Source: Chara braunii
Lineage: Eukaryota > Streptophyta > Charophyceae > Charales > Characeae
NCBI GenBank assembly: GCA_003427395.1
Contig: BFEA01000067.1
Span: 3,365,180 to 3,389,427, forward strand
Direction of reading: 5' to 3'
Length of the DNA: 24,248 bases
The position numbers and the translations under genes are program-made. Below, one piece after another: positions 1-8,786 of this stretch (positions within the stretch are counted from its first letter, which is position 1; each line of letters begins with the position of its first letter). The notes beneath the pieces were generated by a model. It had not been told where the DNA came from. It saw nothing but the letters and a program-made list of their open reading frames with translations, and did not search any database.

Positions 1-58
<58 letters not shown>
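1..58. repeat. (GA)n microsatellite at window edge
   Basis: An uninterrupted GA dinucleotide run starts at the first base, so its true left end lies outside the window. Similar GA/CT tracts occur at 3443-3505, 13983-14107 and 19824-19876, which makes this the commonest simple repeat here. Confidence 0.97.
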
Positions 59-62
<4 letters not shown>

Positions 63-132
63 TTCGACCTCAGCACACGTCCACGACGGATGGTTTTGGC
101 CGCGCGTGGTAATGTAGAAGGTATGCCATCCG

Positions 133-260
133 AGACTTGGACGAATCTGACCGCAATCACATCCAGAGCTTAGTAGAAAAAGTCCGAGTGTGAGTATGCC
201 GTACAGTCAGACCTTTCTACTAAGCTCTGGCCGTGATTGCGGTCAGATTCGTCCAAGTCT
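133..260. other. Near-perfect 47-bp inverted repeat (hairpin)
   Basis: The left arm (133-179) and right arm (214-260) are reverse complements at 45 of 47 positions. The only difference is a small internal mismatch (ATC at 161-163 against GCC in the other arm). The spacer is 34 nt (180-213). As RNA, either strand would fold into one long stem. The size and near-complete pairing fit a young plant-type miRNA or siRNA hairpin locus, or a very small foldback transposon. No target-site duplication is obvious outside the arms. The spacer contains the motif GTGTGAGTATGCC, which recurs at 6559 and 23327. The structure is seen directly; any role is inference. Confidence 0.9.
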
Positions 261-340
261 GGCCGTAAGTGCCATCAGATACATTTCTGGAAGTGCTAGT
301 GTCAGGCCTCATGTAAGCACATAACGTATCTGGGAAGTGG

Positions 341-560
341 ACAAATGAGATTGAATCCTCCGCTTGAACATGGAAAGATACATTGCCATATCTGTCTTGT
401 GTGCATGTCGAGAGTAGTACAGCGAGGCCGTTGGTGAATAGTCCCGTTGAGGTTCTGACAGGCTGGACGTGTGGGGCTTCGCTCCACCACTCACCACATG
501 ATCAAAAGAGCAAAACCAGGGCGATGTATCTTTCCATGTCCTAGCTGAAGATTTCTCACA
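341..560. repeat. Diverged foldback repeat, copy 1
   Basis: The stretch 341-450 and the reverse complement of about 473-560 share blocks such as CATGGAAAGATACAT and a GGAGCGA(A/G)GCC-like end, so the region is an imperfect inverted repeat. The left arm also resembles 6925-7015 over about 90 bp (AATGAGA, GCATGT and GCGAGGCC blocks in the same order). Open frames crossing it on the minus strand look like chance. It is best read as an old foldback/MITE-type repeat with another member near 6.9 kb. Confidence 0.6.
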
Positions 561-1197
561 GTTGGTGCCTCTTCTGAGGGATTCTGGCGACGGGTAAGTC
601 ATTCTGATTTTCTTCCTTTACGTTCTTTTCTTTTTATTATTAGCAAAAAACTCCAGGAAAAACGGCTGTCAGTTCCGCCGTCGTTTTCTTAATAAGAAGC
701 GAACGTTTTGAGAGATCGCGACCCTCATCATGACTGAATCTGGCCTGCAAGAACCCTGCCATACAGACTGCAAGAACCCTACCATACACACAGTGTTACA
801 CGGACTATAGATTTTACTAAAAGCTTTCAGGCCAACGCGTGGCCTCCAAAAAAAAATTGCCTGCCCGTTTCTTATTTTACGCGAGCAGGGGGCCAGGTCT
901 ACTACTGCCCCTCACAACTTTTTTTTTTTTTTTCGACCCCTGTTTTTAGAGGTGGGCCGCATGCAGTGCGCACGCATCGCGATGCGCCGCATGTATCGTG
1001 TTTTTTTCCTTGACGAAAGGAAATACTAAAATAGTGTACTTCGTACGTTCGGCTAGACTCCATTGTGCCTCCAGTTTCGACGGAAATTTCACCCAAGCAG
1101 ACTCTGTTCTGCATCCGGTTGACACCCAAGCCCTGTAGATGGGAAAATTTTCAGGCTTTTGGAATGCTCCGGCGGATGGTTTGTCATTCATCTAAGA
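561..1197. other. No gene recognised; small tandem repeat and poly(T)
   Basis: Two copies of a 23-bp unit (CTGCAAGAACCCT core) lie at 745-767 and 768-790, differing at two positions. A T15 run at 919-933 could be the poly(A) of a minus-strand retrocopy, but no body sequence next to it is recognisable. Short minus-strand frames at 902-1191 have no family signature. Confidence 0.6.
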
Positions 1198-1412
1198 AGA
1201 GTATCTTGCTCCGTTCCTTTTATTCCGGTTTCTCAAAACGGACCATTTCGCAATTTATGTGTGTCATCCTTGTGCAGTGGCCATGCTAATCTTCTCTGTA
1301 TCTCTCCAATTCTAATGGATGCCCTGAAGGACCATAATCGGTTTTGGGATCGCCGGATTCTCAAAAAGGAGCTGGTTTAAGCAGCTAAAGGACGAAGAGA
1401 GTATCTTGCTCC
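1198..1412. repeat. 15-bp direct repeats 200 bp apart flanking the U6 relic
   Basis: AGAGTATCTTGCTCC occurs perfectly at 1198-1212 and 1398-1412, with partial similarity continuing to the right of each copy. The U6 relic lies between them. They may be target-site duplications of a larger insertion carrying the U6 sequence, or remnants of a local duplication. The repeat does not abut the U6 ends, so a direct TSD relationship is unproven. Confidence 0.6.
1236..1332 (-). pseudogene. U6 snRNA pseudogene, nearly full length
   Basis: On the minus strand the sequence runs from a GTCCTTCAGGGCAT 5' stem-loop through the diagnostic core ATACAGAGAAGATTAGCATG, then CACAAGGATGACAC, to GCGAAATGGTCC at the 3' end. 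The core contains the ACAGAGA box that pairs with the 5' splice site. The 5' and 3' ends match the plant form of U6 rather than the animal form. There are several substitutions in the usually invariant body, for example GGAGAG where GGAACG is expected, and GCACAAGG for GCGCAAGG. No TATA element is seen about 30 bp upstream and only a T4 follows the 3' end. It is most likely a non-functional copy of a pol III gene. Confidence 0.9.
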
Positions 1413-1478
1413 ATTGCTTCATAAGTGGCTTTTCATGCCTGATGGTGCTATTTTTTTAGCAGCGACGAGATGCTAAAA

Positions 1479-1613
1479 GCATGGCCTGCCACTTTGGGAC
1501 CTGCTTGCGAGCATAGCCTGCCTCACTGGGGCCTGCCTCTTGCGAGCATGGCCTGCCCGACTCGGACCTGTCTCCTGCGAGCATAGCCTGCCACACTGGG
1601 ACCTGCCTTGTGA
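1479..1613. repeat. Minisatellite, four units of 32-35 bp
   Basis: Units begin at 1479, 1511, 1546 and 1581, each opening with GCAT(G/A)GCCTGCC and closing near TGCGA. The units differ by several substitutions, so the array is not recent. The minus-strand frame across it gives a repetitive peptide, which I read as a by-product of the repeat. Confidence 0.9.
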
Positions 1614-2229
1614 GCAGGATCCAGGGCTGATTCTGCGAGGTGGTGAGGTTCCGTACTGGCCAAAATTAACTTTTCCGTTCAGTACTTCGTGCATAAGATG
1701 CTGATGGATTTGTTTATAAATTCTGTTCTTCATTAATCGTTTCTCTTTTTTTTTTTTGAAAGCACTTTTCTAATAACATTTGTGCCTGACGGCCAGTGGC
1801 AAGGCTTACGTAGTGAAAGCAAGGTCTATGTTGTGTTTATAGATGGTAGGAATTGTTGATAGATTCGATCGGTCCTCTGTAGCCAAGATGAATTCTACGA
1901 TAACGGAGAGTCCAAGGGGATACTGACATGAAAGCTGTTCTGAATGTATCGGACAACGCTTTTGCCCATATTTTCAGCCGGAAAAGTCTAGCATGAGTAT
2001 ACGTGCAAAAGTTTGAACAGGTCAGTTCTGTGTTATGTCATGGTTCGTACTCGGATTTTCTTGATTGAATCGTACCGTCATGGTGGTACATTCAGGAAAG
2101 TGCCTCTGTAGTATGGGCTTATGATGCCAGGTCCTGCTATGGCATTCTTTAGTTTTCTTGAGAGACAGGATTTTGAACGGCTTTTTTTGGGGGGGGGGTT
2201 GGGTTAGGGCAAGTTGCCACCTACCCGAA
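1614..2229. other. No gene recognised
   Basis: I find no coding signature or structured RNA. The stretch is AT-leaning, with a T-rich run near 1744-1757 and a degraded copy of the TGAGTAT motif family near 1981-2006. Confidence 0.5.
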
Positions 2230-2681
2230 GGCCATGCCCCACTTGCGGAGGTTTGCTTTGGCCAAAAGAAAAATGAGGCAGCTCTTTATCTGAGGCGGTT
2301 AGATCATGGGGTGCCCGAATATTAAAGCTTAGGTTTGTGAAAAAGACCTGCAGCTCATTTTCTTCAGGTGCATGAGCCACCAGAGGAACAAAAGCAGGCA
2401 CGTCCTCGTTTCTAGGGGATGGACTAGAAACGAGGACTGCCTGTTTTTTTGCTCAGGTGGCTCATGCACCTAAATAAGGATGTGGTTGGTCTGGCAGCCA
2501 TCAGGTACACTGCTGCAGTTTTTGTTTTCATCTTCTTTTCAATTTCATAATAGACAAAGCTGATATGTTCTGGCAGCCTATGATCTGATGGCCTCAGATA
2601 AAGAGCTGCCTCATTTCTCAGTGCATGTGGGCTGTCGTGCAACTCAAGCGAAAACCAAACCTCCGTAAGTGGGGCATGGCC
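2230..2681. mobile_element. Long foldback element, about 450 bp
   Basis: The outer arms 2230-2254 and 2657-2681 pair closely (GGCCATGCCCCACTT against AAGTGGGGCATGGCC). The inner arms 2394-2415 and 2424-2443 pair almost perfectly around an 8-bp centre (2416-2423). Blocks between them pair in order: TGAGGCAGCTCTTTATCTGA with its complement at 2594-2613, and AGGTGCATGAGCC with its complement at 2455-2470. The right arm is longer by about 45 bp. The whole is one giant imperfect palindrome, as in foldback/MITE elements or head-to-head duplications. Any peptide encoded is a shadow of the palindrome. Confidence 0.88.
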
Positions 2682-2748
2682 CCTGGGTGTTGTTGTCTCA
2701 CACTCAGCGTGGTAATCCTTGTCATCCATTGCCCAGAATAAAACCGTG

Positions 2749-2764
2749 TTTTTTTTTTTTTTTT
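2749..2764. repeat. T16 tract
   Basis: An uninterrupted T16 lies between the foldback and the next repeat. It could be the poly(A) of a minus-strand retrocopy, but no recognised element body adjoins it. Confidence 0.6.
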
Positions 2765-2909
2765 GTAGTTAGGGCAATGTTTCATTTACCTGGCTGTACT
2801 TGTCCTGGAAGTTGGAAGAGTCATTTTGCCCGGATTGGAAAATTGCCAGCCTTGGGTTACTTAGGTGAGCACACTTATCTTCACCTTGCCTGGATAATTA
2901 GTGTGACTG

Positions 2910-3105
2910 TTAAACCACCAGTACTTATGACCCTTTTCCTGTTGAGTGGAAAAGTGCCCTGCGCGTCAAAAGAAAACGAGCCGCACATTTTTTTTTTTTT
3001 TTGGTTGGCGCCGCCAGCCATGTAGCACCAGTAGGCGGTGCCCAGGAAGTTGCTGCGGCTGCACTGCTGCATTGGAGAAAAATCGCTAGGAAACACAAAC
3101 TGGTT
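2910..3105. mobile_element. Probable TTAA-type MITE, degraded
   Basis: The left edge TTAAACCACCAGTAC (2910-2924) matches the terminus of the better preserved element at 8787-8972. A weakly matching right edge (CAAACTGGTTTAATG) lies near 3093-3107. The interior contains a T15 and a second CACCAGTA near 3026, suggesting nested or rearranged copies. The boundaries are tentative; the left end is the solid part. Confidence 0.45.
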
Positions 3106-3223
3106 TAATGTCCCACTTACCTGGGTCCCCCGTTTCTGGCTGTCTATCTCCAGGATCTACGGTAACGAATCGGAACTTGGGGTTCCCTCTTGGGAATCCT
3201 AACATAAGTCTTTGTAAGTACGG

Positions 3224-3345
3224 GTAAACCGCAAGTACACAGCCCCAGCCTTGCAGAAAGACTTTGTCGCCACAAGCAAAACTCGGAGGGCCTGCGCGGC
3301 AAGGGGTGCCGTTGAGAAAAAAAATTGGCGGCCTCCGAAGTGGTG
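3224..3345 (+). mobile_element. MITE family A, 5' part
   Basis: This begins GTAAACCGCAAGTACAC and continues with GCCCCAGCCTTGCAG and TTGTCGCC blocks. These are shared in order with 8787 onward, and partly with 22224 onward (GGCCCCAGCCTTGC, then GGCGGCCTCCGAA). The right terminus is not found. It has no coding capacity. Confidence 0.6.
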
Positions 3346-3440
3346 CGGGTTTCATGCTGACACCTGCGGACCGATGTGAGGTGAGGCTGAAGGTCCCCCT
3401 GTAGGAAAAGACCACCAAACCCTGAATTTGAGTTATGAAG

Positions 3441-3442
<2 letters not shown>

Positions 3443-3505
<63 letters not shown>
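3443..3505. repeat. (GA)n microsatellite
   Basis: About 31 GA units. Long open frames crossing it (Leu-Ser or Glu-Arg repeats) exist only because the dinucleotide has no stop codon in several frames. Confidence 0.97.
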
Positions 3506-3507
<2 letters not shown>

Positions 3508-4661
3508 TTGCGGTTTGTTTCTGTTTTTTTGTTTTTTTTCCTTTTCCAGCCACTATGGCGGATGGGTTTGGAGCACTGTGAAGTCAGTGAGAGAGGATGG
3601 CTCTCACGTATGATGGTCTGACATGAGTTTGGAAGTTTGGAAGAGGTCGGTGAAGTTGGCTCTCCAATGTTGTAGGACGAATAACCCAGGCAATGTGTGG
3701 TTGACAGGTCATGATGTTGAACCGTGATGGAATCAAATGGATGCATTAATGGTAGGGGCTACTTCTTGTGGCATGTGGTGGCTAGTTCGCGAACACAATG
3801 TACTTGGCCCTTGGATGCAGTATTCTTAACATCTGGTAATAAGGGCATGCTCACACTTGTTCTTTCCCAGTGTTCCCTCGATGGATGCGATGGTTTGAGC
3901 AGTTAGATATGCTCTTTTTCATTGGAAATGTAATCAAAGTCCACTTTACAGTCATCTTGCCTTAGCTGACTTCCGTTCCCCAACGTGCATCAAAGCCCGG
4001 AGTTGCAACATAAAATCATCTTGGGAGAAAAAGGGACATGGTTCTCCTCTTTTCTCCTTTTTTATGGCCATCCTGCCAGCCTGTAATGTTTGAGCACCCC
4101 AGTATAGGCCTTTTACAGGATCTATTTTTTGAAGTGGAGGCCTATGGGTGGAGGAGCCCAGAGCGTAGGGGATCTTTTTGAGGGTTGGAAAGTCAACAGT
4201 GCGGATATGCACAACTTTCCGTTGGGCTTTTCGGTTTCCTTTGGTCTGTTTTTAAAGGTTTTTTTCCCACTGGCTTTTAACAACTGTAGGGATCGCAGGA
4301 AAGATTGGCTTATCCACATGACACTGACTCCTGCAATCCATTTTCGGAGATTTTTGGCACGCAACTTCAACATCAAATGAAGGAGACCCCAAATGAAAGC
4401 AACCAATAGGTGACCTCTTTACCAGAAATACATGAAAAGTTGAAAACCTTTCCCGTGATTACACCTGTCACGCTGGCCCGAAAAGAATGTCCACTTCCAA
4501 ATGCTACAAGATGCAGTCTTGAACGATGCGGTCAGCACCATTATAGCTGCTATACAACATTCTCCACAGCCCCATGACATGCATGCTGGCGCTGCCACTG
4601 TATTTTGTGCATATGCCCTTCCTCCTTGTGGAGCTCGTGGGTACGGCTTGGCAATTCTCAT
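3506..4661. other. No gene recognised
   Basis: There are open frames of 60-101 codons on both strands, but none has a recognisable domain, convincing splice context or similarity to anything else in the window. The frame at 4501-4806 (+) runs into the tandem duplication that begins at 4662. Confidence 0.5.
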
Positions 4662-4980
4662 CGCTACAGGCCCGTCTCTCCTTGAAGGAACGACGGCATG
4701 CTACTTATTCCTAGCACTGCCTTGGAAACTGGCTGGTGACAGCATTGTGCAACCGAAGTGCACCCCTAAGGTAGCCTATTCTAAAGAAAAGCCTGCCTGG
4801 GCTTGACACTTTTCGTTGCCACAGGCAGTCTCTCCTTGAATGAACGATGACATGCTACTTATTCCTAGCACGGCTGCTGAAACTGGCTGGCGACAGCACT
4901 CGTGCAACCAAAGTGCACCCCTAAGGTAGCCTATTCTAGGTTCCGCACACATAATGTGCTGTGAAGAAAGCCTGCCTGGG
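4662..4980. repeat. Tandem duplication, about 150 bp unit
   Basis: Copy 1 (4662-4801) and copy 2 (4817-4980) share CATGCTACTTATTCCTAGCA, GTGCACCCCTAAGGTAGCC and GCCTGCCTGGG in the same order. Copy 2 carries about 25 extra bases (4939-4963) after the shared CTATTCTA. The extra piece contains a small palindrome, GCACA-CATAA-TGTGC, so it may be a short hairpin insertion. Confidence 0.9.
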
Positions 4981-5125
4981 TGGCTGGTACATGCTTAGCC
5001 TGCACACGGGGCCCATTTTGGGTGTCCAACGGTTGTTGGGGATCCCCAGGCCGCACGCCCCTCAGATGCACCCCCTGGAGGCCCACGACCGACCTTAGGG
5101 TCATAGGTTTCGATTTGAGGCAGCG

Positions 5126-5148
5126 TTTATTTATTTATTTATTTATTT
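5126..5148. repeat. (TTTA)n microsatellite
   Basis: Five to six TTTA units. No adjoining retroelement is recognised. Confidence 0.9.
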
Positions 5149-5162
5149 GCTGTCCTATTTTT

Positions 5163-5208
5163 GTCTGTTCAGGCGTCGTTTCGGACTTGCAGTTTCGTCC
5201 GAACAGAC
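5163..5208. repeat. Short inverted repeat
   Basis: GTCTGTTCAGGCG (5163-5175) pairs with CGTCCGAACAGAC (5196-5208) at 11 of 13 positions. An inner TCGGAC/GTCCGA pairing is also possible. A further GTTCGGAC copy follows at 5220, so this may be a local cluster of one small motif. Confidence 0.6.
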
Positions 5209-5403
5209 TTTTTTGCTCTGTTCGGACAAGGCCAAGCTTTTGGCCTGGTACGGACATAGGCAGACCCTGTTGGGCCAGGTCCGTTTTCATCCAGTAGCGG
5301 ATGTCCCTGCTGCATCAGTAGGGAGGGTCTGGACGTCCGGTCGGGACCCAGACCCAGTAGGCCACGTTTTTGCCAGAGACCAGAGGCACACGGAGGCACA
5401 CCT

Positions 5404-5437
5404 GCGAGGCCCAGCGCTACTTAAAGCTGGGCCTCGC
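5404..5437. other. Perfect 12-bp stem, 10-nt loop
   Basis: GCGAGGCCCAGC (5404-5415) and GCTGGGCCTCGC (5426-5437) are exact reverse complements. The stem is GC-rich and would be stable in RNA or as a DNA cruciform. No T-run follows on either strand and no gene adjoins, so I do not call a terminator. Confidence 0.75.
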
Positions 5438-6021
5438 CTGGGCAGACACAGTTTGAGTAGCTCACTTCTTGGGTGACATGCTGCTGGAACAGCGCTACGG
5501 TGGAGGTAGAGGTAGAGGTAGAGGTGTAGGTCGGGAGTGAGGCGGAGGCCATACCTGCATCACCGGATATTCTACCTGGGCGCCGTAGCTGGTCTTCACG
5601 CCAGTGCACCTGCAGCACAGAGGAGACACATGGCGACAGTTAGTACATGGCGGCAGTTACCTGCAGGTGAGATAGTGAGGAGGACGGCATCCTCATGGTA
5701 GAATTCTCATGGACGTTCCTGATTGCAGCTGTGCCTAGGTTCATTCAAAATGCTCTGTGGCTTTATTTAGAGCAAGCGGATCTGCCATGGGCGTAGCCGC
5801 TGCAGAGTGGGGAGAAAGCTGGTGATAGAGGGGAAGAGAGGGGAGGGGGGGAGGGGGGGGGGGGAGGGGAAGGAAAACATACAATGAGGCACAGCTCCGC
5901 CGTTGAGCGGGCCATCGTATGTGGGCTGGGTGGTTACCGCTACATGGGTTCGACAGCAGTGTTGGACCAGGCAGCTCCATCTGGGGTATGCCATACCGTG
6001 TACTGGATGGTACCAACACAC
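5438..6021. other. No gene recognised; G-rich tract
   Basis: A short (GAGGTA)n-like patch lies at 5504-5524 and a G-rich tract, mainly runs of four or more G, at 5830-5873. The tract could form quadruplex structure on the plus strand. Long minus-strand frames (5741-6280) are rich in Phe, Leu and Pro from this low-complexity DNA and are rejected as genes. Confidence 0.6.
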
Positions 6022-6161
6022 ACACTCCCATAAGAATAAAAAGAAGACGCACATGACCATGGAAAAAGAAAAAGGAAAAACACAGAAATTGATAAAATAC
6101 ACTCCTATAGGAATGAAAAGAAGATAGACATGACCATGGACAAAGAAAAAGAAAAAACACA
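6022..6161. repeat. Two-copy tandem repeat, 77-bp period
   Basis: Copy 1 (about 6022-6085) and copy 2 (about 6099-6161) both read ACACTCC(C/T)ATA, then AAAAGAAGA, then ACATGACCATGGA, then an A-rich tail with GAAAAA. The divergence is modest. Confidence 0.85.
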
Positions 6162-6183
6162 ACCAACATCAGGCAATATGTGA

Positions 6184-6475
6184 GCCGAGCAGTATTATGT
6201 GGCCTGAGTGGCGTGGGTGAAACTAGGCCGGTTGGGTCGTACCATGTGGAGCATGTCATACCATGTGGACTGGGTGGCACTGTGAGACGTGTGGGTGTGG
6301 GCGATGTTGTATTATGTGGACGGGGTGATACTAAGTTGGCCGGGTTGCTATGTGGACTGGGTGGTACTATGTGGGGTGGGTGCTATTGTGTGGGGCAGGT
6401 GACCCTGTGTGGGTTGGGCGGTACCACGCAGGCCGGGTCATATATGTGGGCTGGCCTATATGGTGCGGGGTAGGT
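6184..6475. repeat. GT-rich degenerate minisatellite
   Basis: About a dozen loose copies of a roughly 20-30 bp unit of the form GGTACTATGTGGACTGGGTG, with variable spacing. The plus strand is strongly G-rich. Frames in every phase stay open for long distances and give Gly/Trp/Val-rich peptides, which follows from the repeat rather than from coding. Confidence 0.85.
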
Positions 6476-6509
6476 GGGCAGTGCACGTGGGCTTGTATTC
6501 AAGCATGTC

Positions 6510-7103
6510 TGATCGGGGGCACGGCCTGGACGCATGCACGGATAAGTTGAAAAAGTCTTGTGTGAGTATGCCCTGACGCGTGCGGTGGGTGGAGCTACGC
6601 GGCTTGTGCAGTCCACACCTAGCTGCTGTGTCCATGTTTTCGAACAACCGTGCAGGGGTTTTGCTGGAGGTCGTGGGACAAGGCCTGGCCGCAACTGCCA
6701 TAAATTGCGTCCATGGATAAGTTGAATAAGTCCTATATTAGTATGCCCTGATGCACGCGAAACCGTCCACATACTCGAAGGGAAAAAATGACAAAACCTA
6801 GACAAGATCCATTGCCAGCGAATCACAGCAAACAAATTAGGGCACGCTGATAGTGCAACTTGTATTTGAACAACTGTTGGAGGGCTTTTCTGAATGTGGG
6901 CCTCGCTCCACTACTCGCCAAATGTGCAAAATGAGAAGGAATCTTTCGCTAGAATATAGGAAAATACACAACCATATTTTTTGTCGGTTGTGCATGTGGT
7001 TAGTGGAGCGAGGCCTGTGTCTCATCGTCGGGAAAAGCCTGGATGCACCTGGCCGAAATTACGTGCACAGATGAGATGAAAAGTCCTATGTGATTGTGCA
7101 TCC
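6510..7103 (+). repeat. Three dispersed copies of a 40-70 bp repeat
   Basis: GGATAAGTTGAA(A/T)AAGTC followed by GAGTATGCC or AGTATGCC occurs at 6539-6575 and 6715-6755. A weaker copy (GATGAGATGAAAAGTCCTAT) lies at 7070-7103. The last two are also preceded by a shared GGCCTGG...GGCCG...AAATT...CGT block. The GTGTGAGTATGCC part recurs alone at 189-201 and 23327-23339. Both orientation and order are conserved, so these are members of one repeat family. Confidence 0.7.
6899..7015. repeat. Foldback repeat, copy 2
   Basis: GGCCTCGCTCCACTA (6899-6913) and TAGTGGAGCGAGGCC (7001-7015) are exact 15-bp reverse complements, with further partial pairing inward. The interior and right arm resemble the left arm of the foldback at 341-560. 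It is probably a decayed MITE-type hairpin. Confidence 0.8.
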
Positions 7104-7237
7104 AGATTCTCCTGAAAGAACTTTGTAGTAGCGCAATTCCAGAGGCGAGATACCACTTGCATGGTTTCCTTGCTTGTGACTTGGATCTTCAGTGCAATAA
7201 AGATCAGAAAGAAGACTCTGTGGCCTTGGCCCAGAAA

Positions 7238-7306
7238 TGTTTTCTTTTCTTTTGGTGAGGAGCGGGTCCAGAGTACAAAGAAGTGTTTTCTTTTCTTTTG
7301 GTGAGG
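7238..7306. repeat. Two-copy repeat, 46-bp period
   Basis: TGTTTTCTTTTCTTTTGGTG is followed by AGG at both 7238-7260 and 7284-7306, giving a perfect 23-bp direct repeat. Confidence 0.9.
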
Positions 7307-8786
7307 AAGTTATTTTGGCAATCCAATGTATGTTCCTCAGTTTCAGTTCGATGGTAAAAAAGTGCAGCATTTTGCAAGAGGGGATCCCAATCTCTGTACA
7401 GAACTGATTCAGGCCCTTGTACCCTCCGACAGCCAGGTGCAAGCGCGGCAATTTCTGCTGTAGATGAAAATACTGCTTCAAGAAGATATTTTTGAAAAGA
7501 TGCCAAGTGGCATGAGGTCACTTGACTTTCCTCATTGCACTCCATTTGGGAAAGGTTTTTCAGAGGGCAACGACAGATGGCCTTTGGTGATTCGGTTTCA
7601 TTTGTTCTCTTTGACCCCTTGTTTTTCTGCCTTCTCTGGAAACCACCATTACTTTTCGTAGCCATTTGGTTCTTACGCGGCTGTGCATGCTGCATCCTTC
7701 GGGGCTTGACCTCCCGGTTGGAAATCTCTGACAGTGCCAGGGAAAAAAAAAAAGGTGGATGGATTGGTTCGTTGTTTATCGGCGCGTGCCAGTGGGAAGA
7801 AGAGGCTCGGAAGTACTGGTGGGACGAGTCTCATTTTCCTGTTGCTTGATGTGGCCCGGACTACTGAATCATTGTGGGGGTCAGGCCTATTTTTGCCAGA
7901 AGTCTTACGACAGGCAAAAACTTCTGTCCCCTGGCTCTTTTAATATTTTTCACTTGTATACGGGGGTGCACTCAGATATGGAGTTTTGCAATTCTGGGAA
8001 TGAAAATAGCCAAAGTGGGGAACCCTGAGAATTTGGTGCTCCCCTCCCTTGGCCTGCCCAACCCAGGTACACCCAACCTGACTGCAACCCTCGGTTAAGT
8101 GACGTGCAGTCTGTTAAGTGACGCGCAGCCACCGATCGGTTGGTGTGGTGCTTGTGGTTCAATCTATATACTTGTGGTTTAATTTATTGTTCTTTTAGAT
8201 ATCGATACTCTGACATAGATTTTACAACCCGCATTCTATGCAAGGAAACAATGGTGCTGATCCAGATCCCTCACTGTTTGTGGAGGAGAAAACAGTAGTC
8301 CATGTGGATCTGATTGTGCCTGATCCTATGTGGCAGGTCTGAGACAACATTTTGGATTGACATAGTGATCTCTAGAAACGATGCAAAGAAACCCTTGTGT
8401 CATCCGGCCATCAGATCACAGACAATTGAATGGCAGATGTTTCAAGCTAGAATTCAAGTGCCGGGGGACAGAGTCGAATGAAAAATGCCTCTGACAATCG
8501 AATGTTAGGCGTTTCAATCTAGAAATCGGTCGGTTTGTTCACGGATCGTGACATCTGACATATGCTCCATGCCTCTGACACACCCATAAGCGCTTTTCCA
8601 GCATCAGGCGACCTTCGGTGTTGCTTCAGGCGTAAGCCGCAACCCCGGGATCTTAAAGTACGCTTATTGAATTGATCTTGTCAGAGTTTGGCGAGGAGCT
8701 CAATGCAATGGCATCACCAGTGTTCAGGAAGAGGGGGGGGTCGGGGGAAGGGGCAGGAGGGTGAGGGGGGGTACTATGGTTTTCAG
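7307..8786. other. No gene recognised; minor repeats
   Basis: Overlapping frames of 65-105 codons at 7464-8098 show no domain. GTACTGGTGGG near 7812 resembles a right terminus of the CACCAGTAC MITE family. GTTAAGTGACG(T/C)GCAG is repeated in tandem at 8094-8132, and CTTGTGGTT(C/T)AAT twice near 8151-8184. A 35-bp block (GACAAT(T/C)GAATG...TTTCAA(G/T)CTAGAA) occurs at 8421-8455 and 8493-8527. A G-rich stretch lies at 8731-8772. Confidence 0.55.

Noticed and set aside
1236-1332. Functional U6 gene
   Set aside because: Substitutions in normally invariant positions, no TATA at the usual distance and a weak terminator.
1479-1613. CRISPR array
   Set aside because: Units are head-to-tail without unique spacers; it is a minisatellite in eukaryotic DNA.
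3086-3746. Long minus-strand frames of 155 and 200 codons
   Set aside because: They stay open because they cross the GA/CT microsatellite. The Leu-Ser repeat is a by-product, and the flanks carry no domain and include MITE sequence.
5404-5437. Intrinsic terminator
   Set aside because: Good stem but no T-run on either strand, and the context is eukaryotic.
5741-6280. Minus-strand frame of 179 codons
   Set aside because: Phe/Leu/Pro-rich peptide from G-rich and A-rich low-complexity DNA and a tandem repeat. No family pattern.
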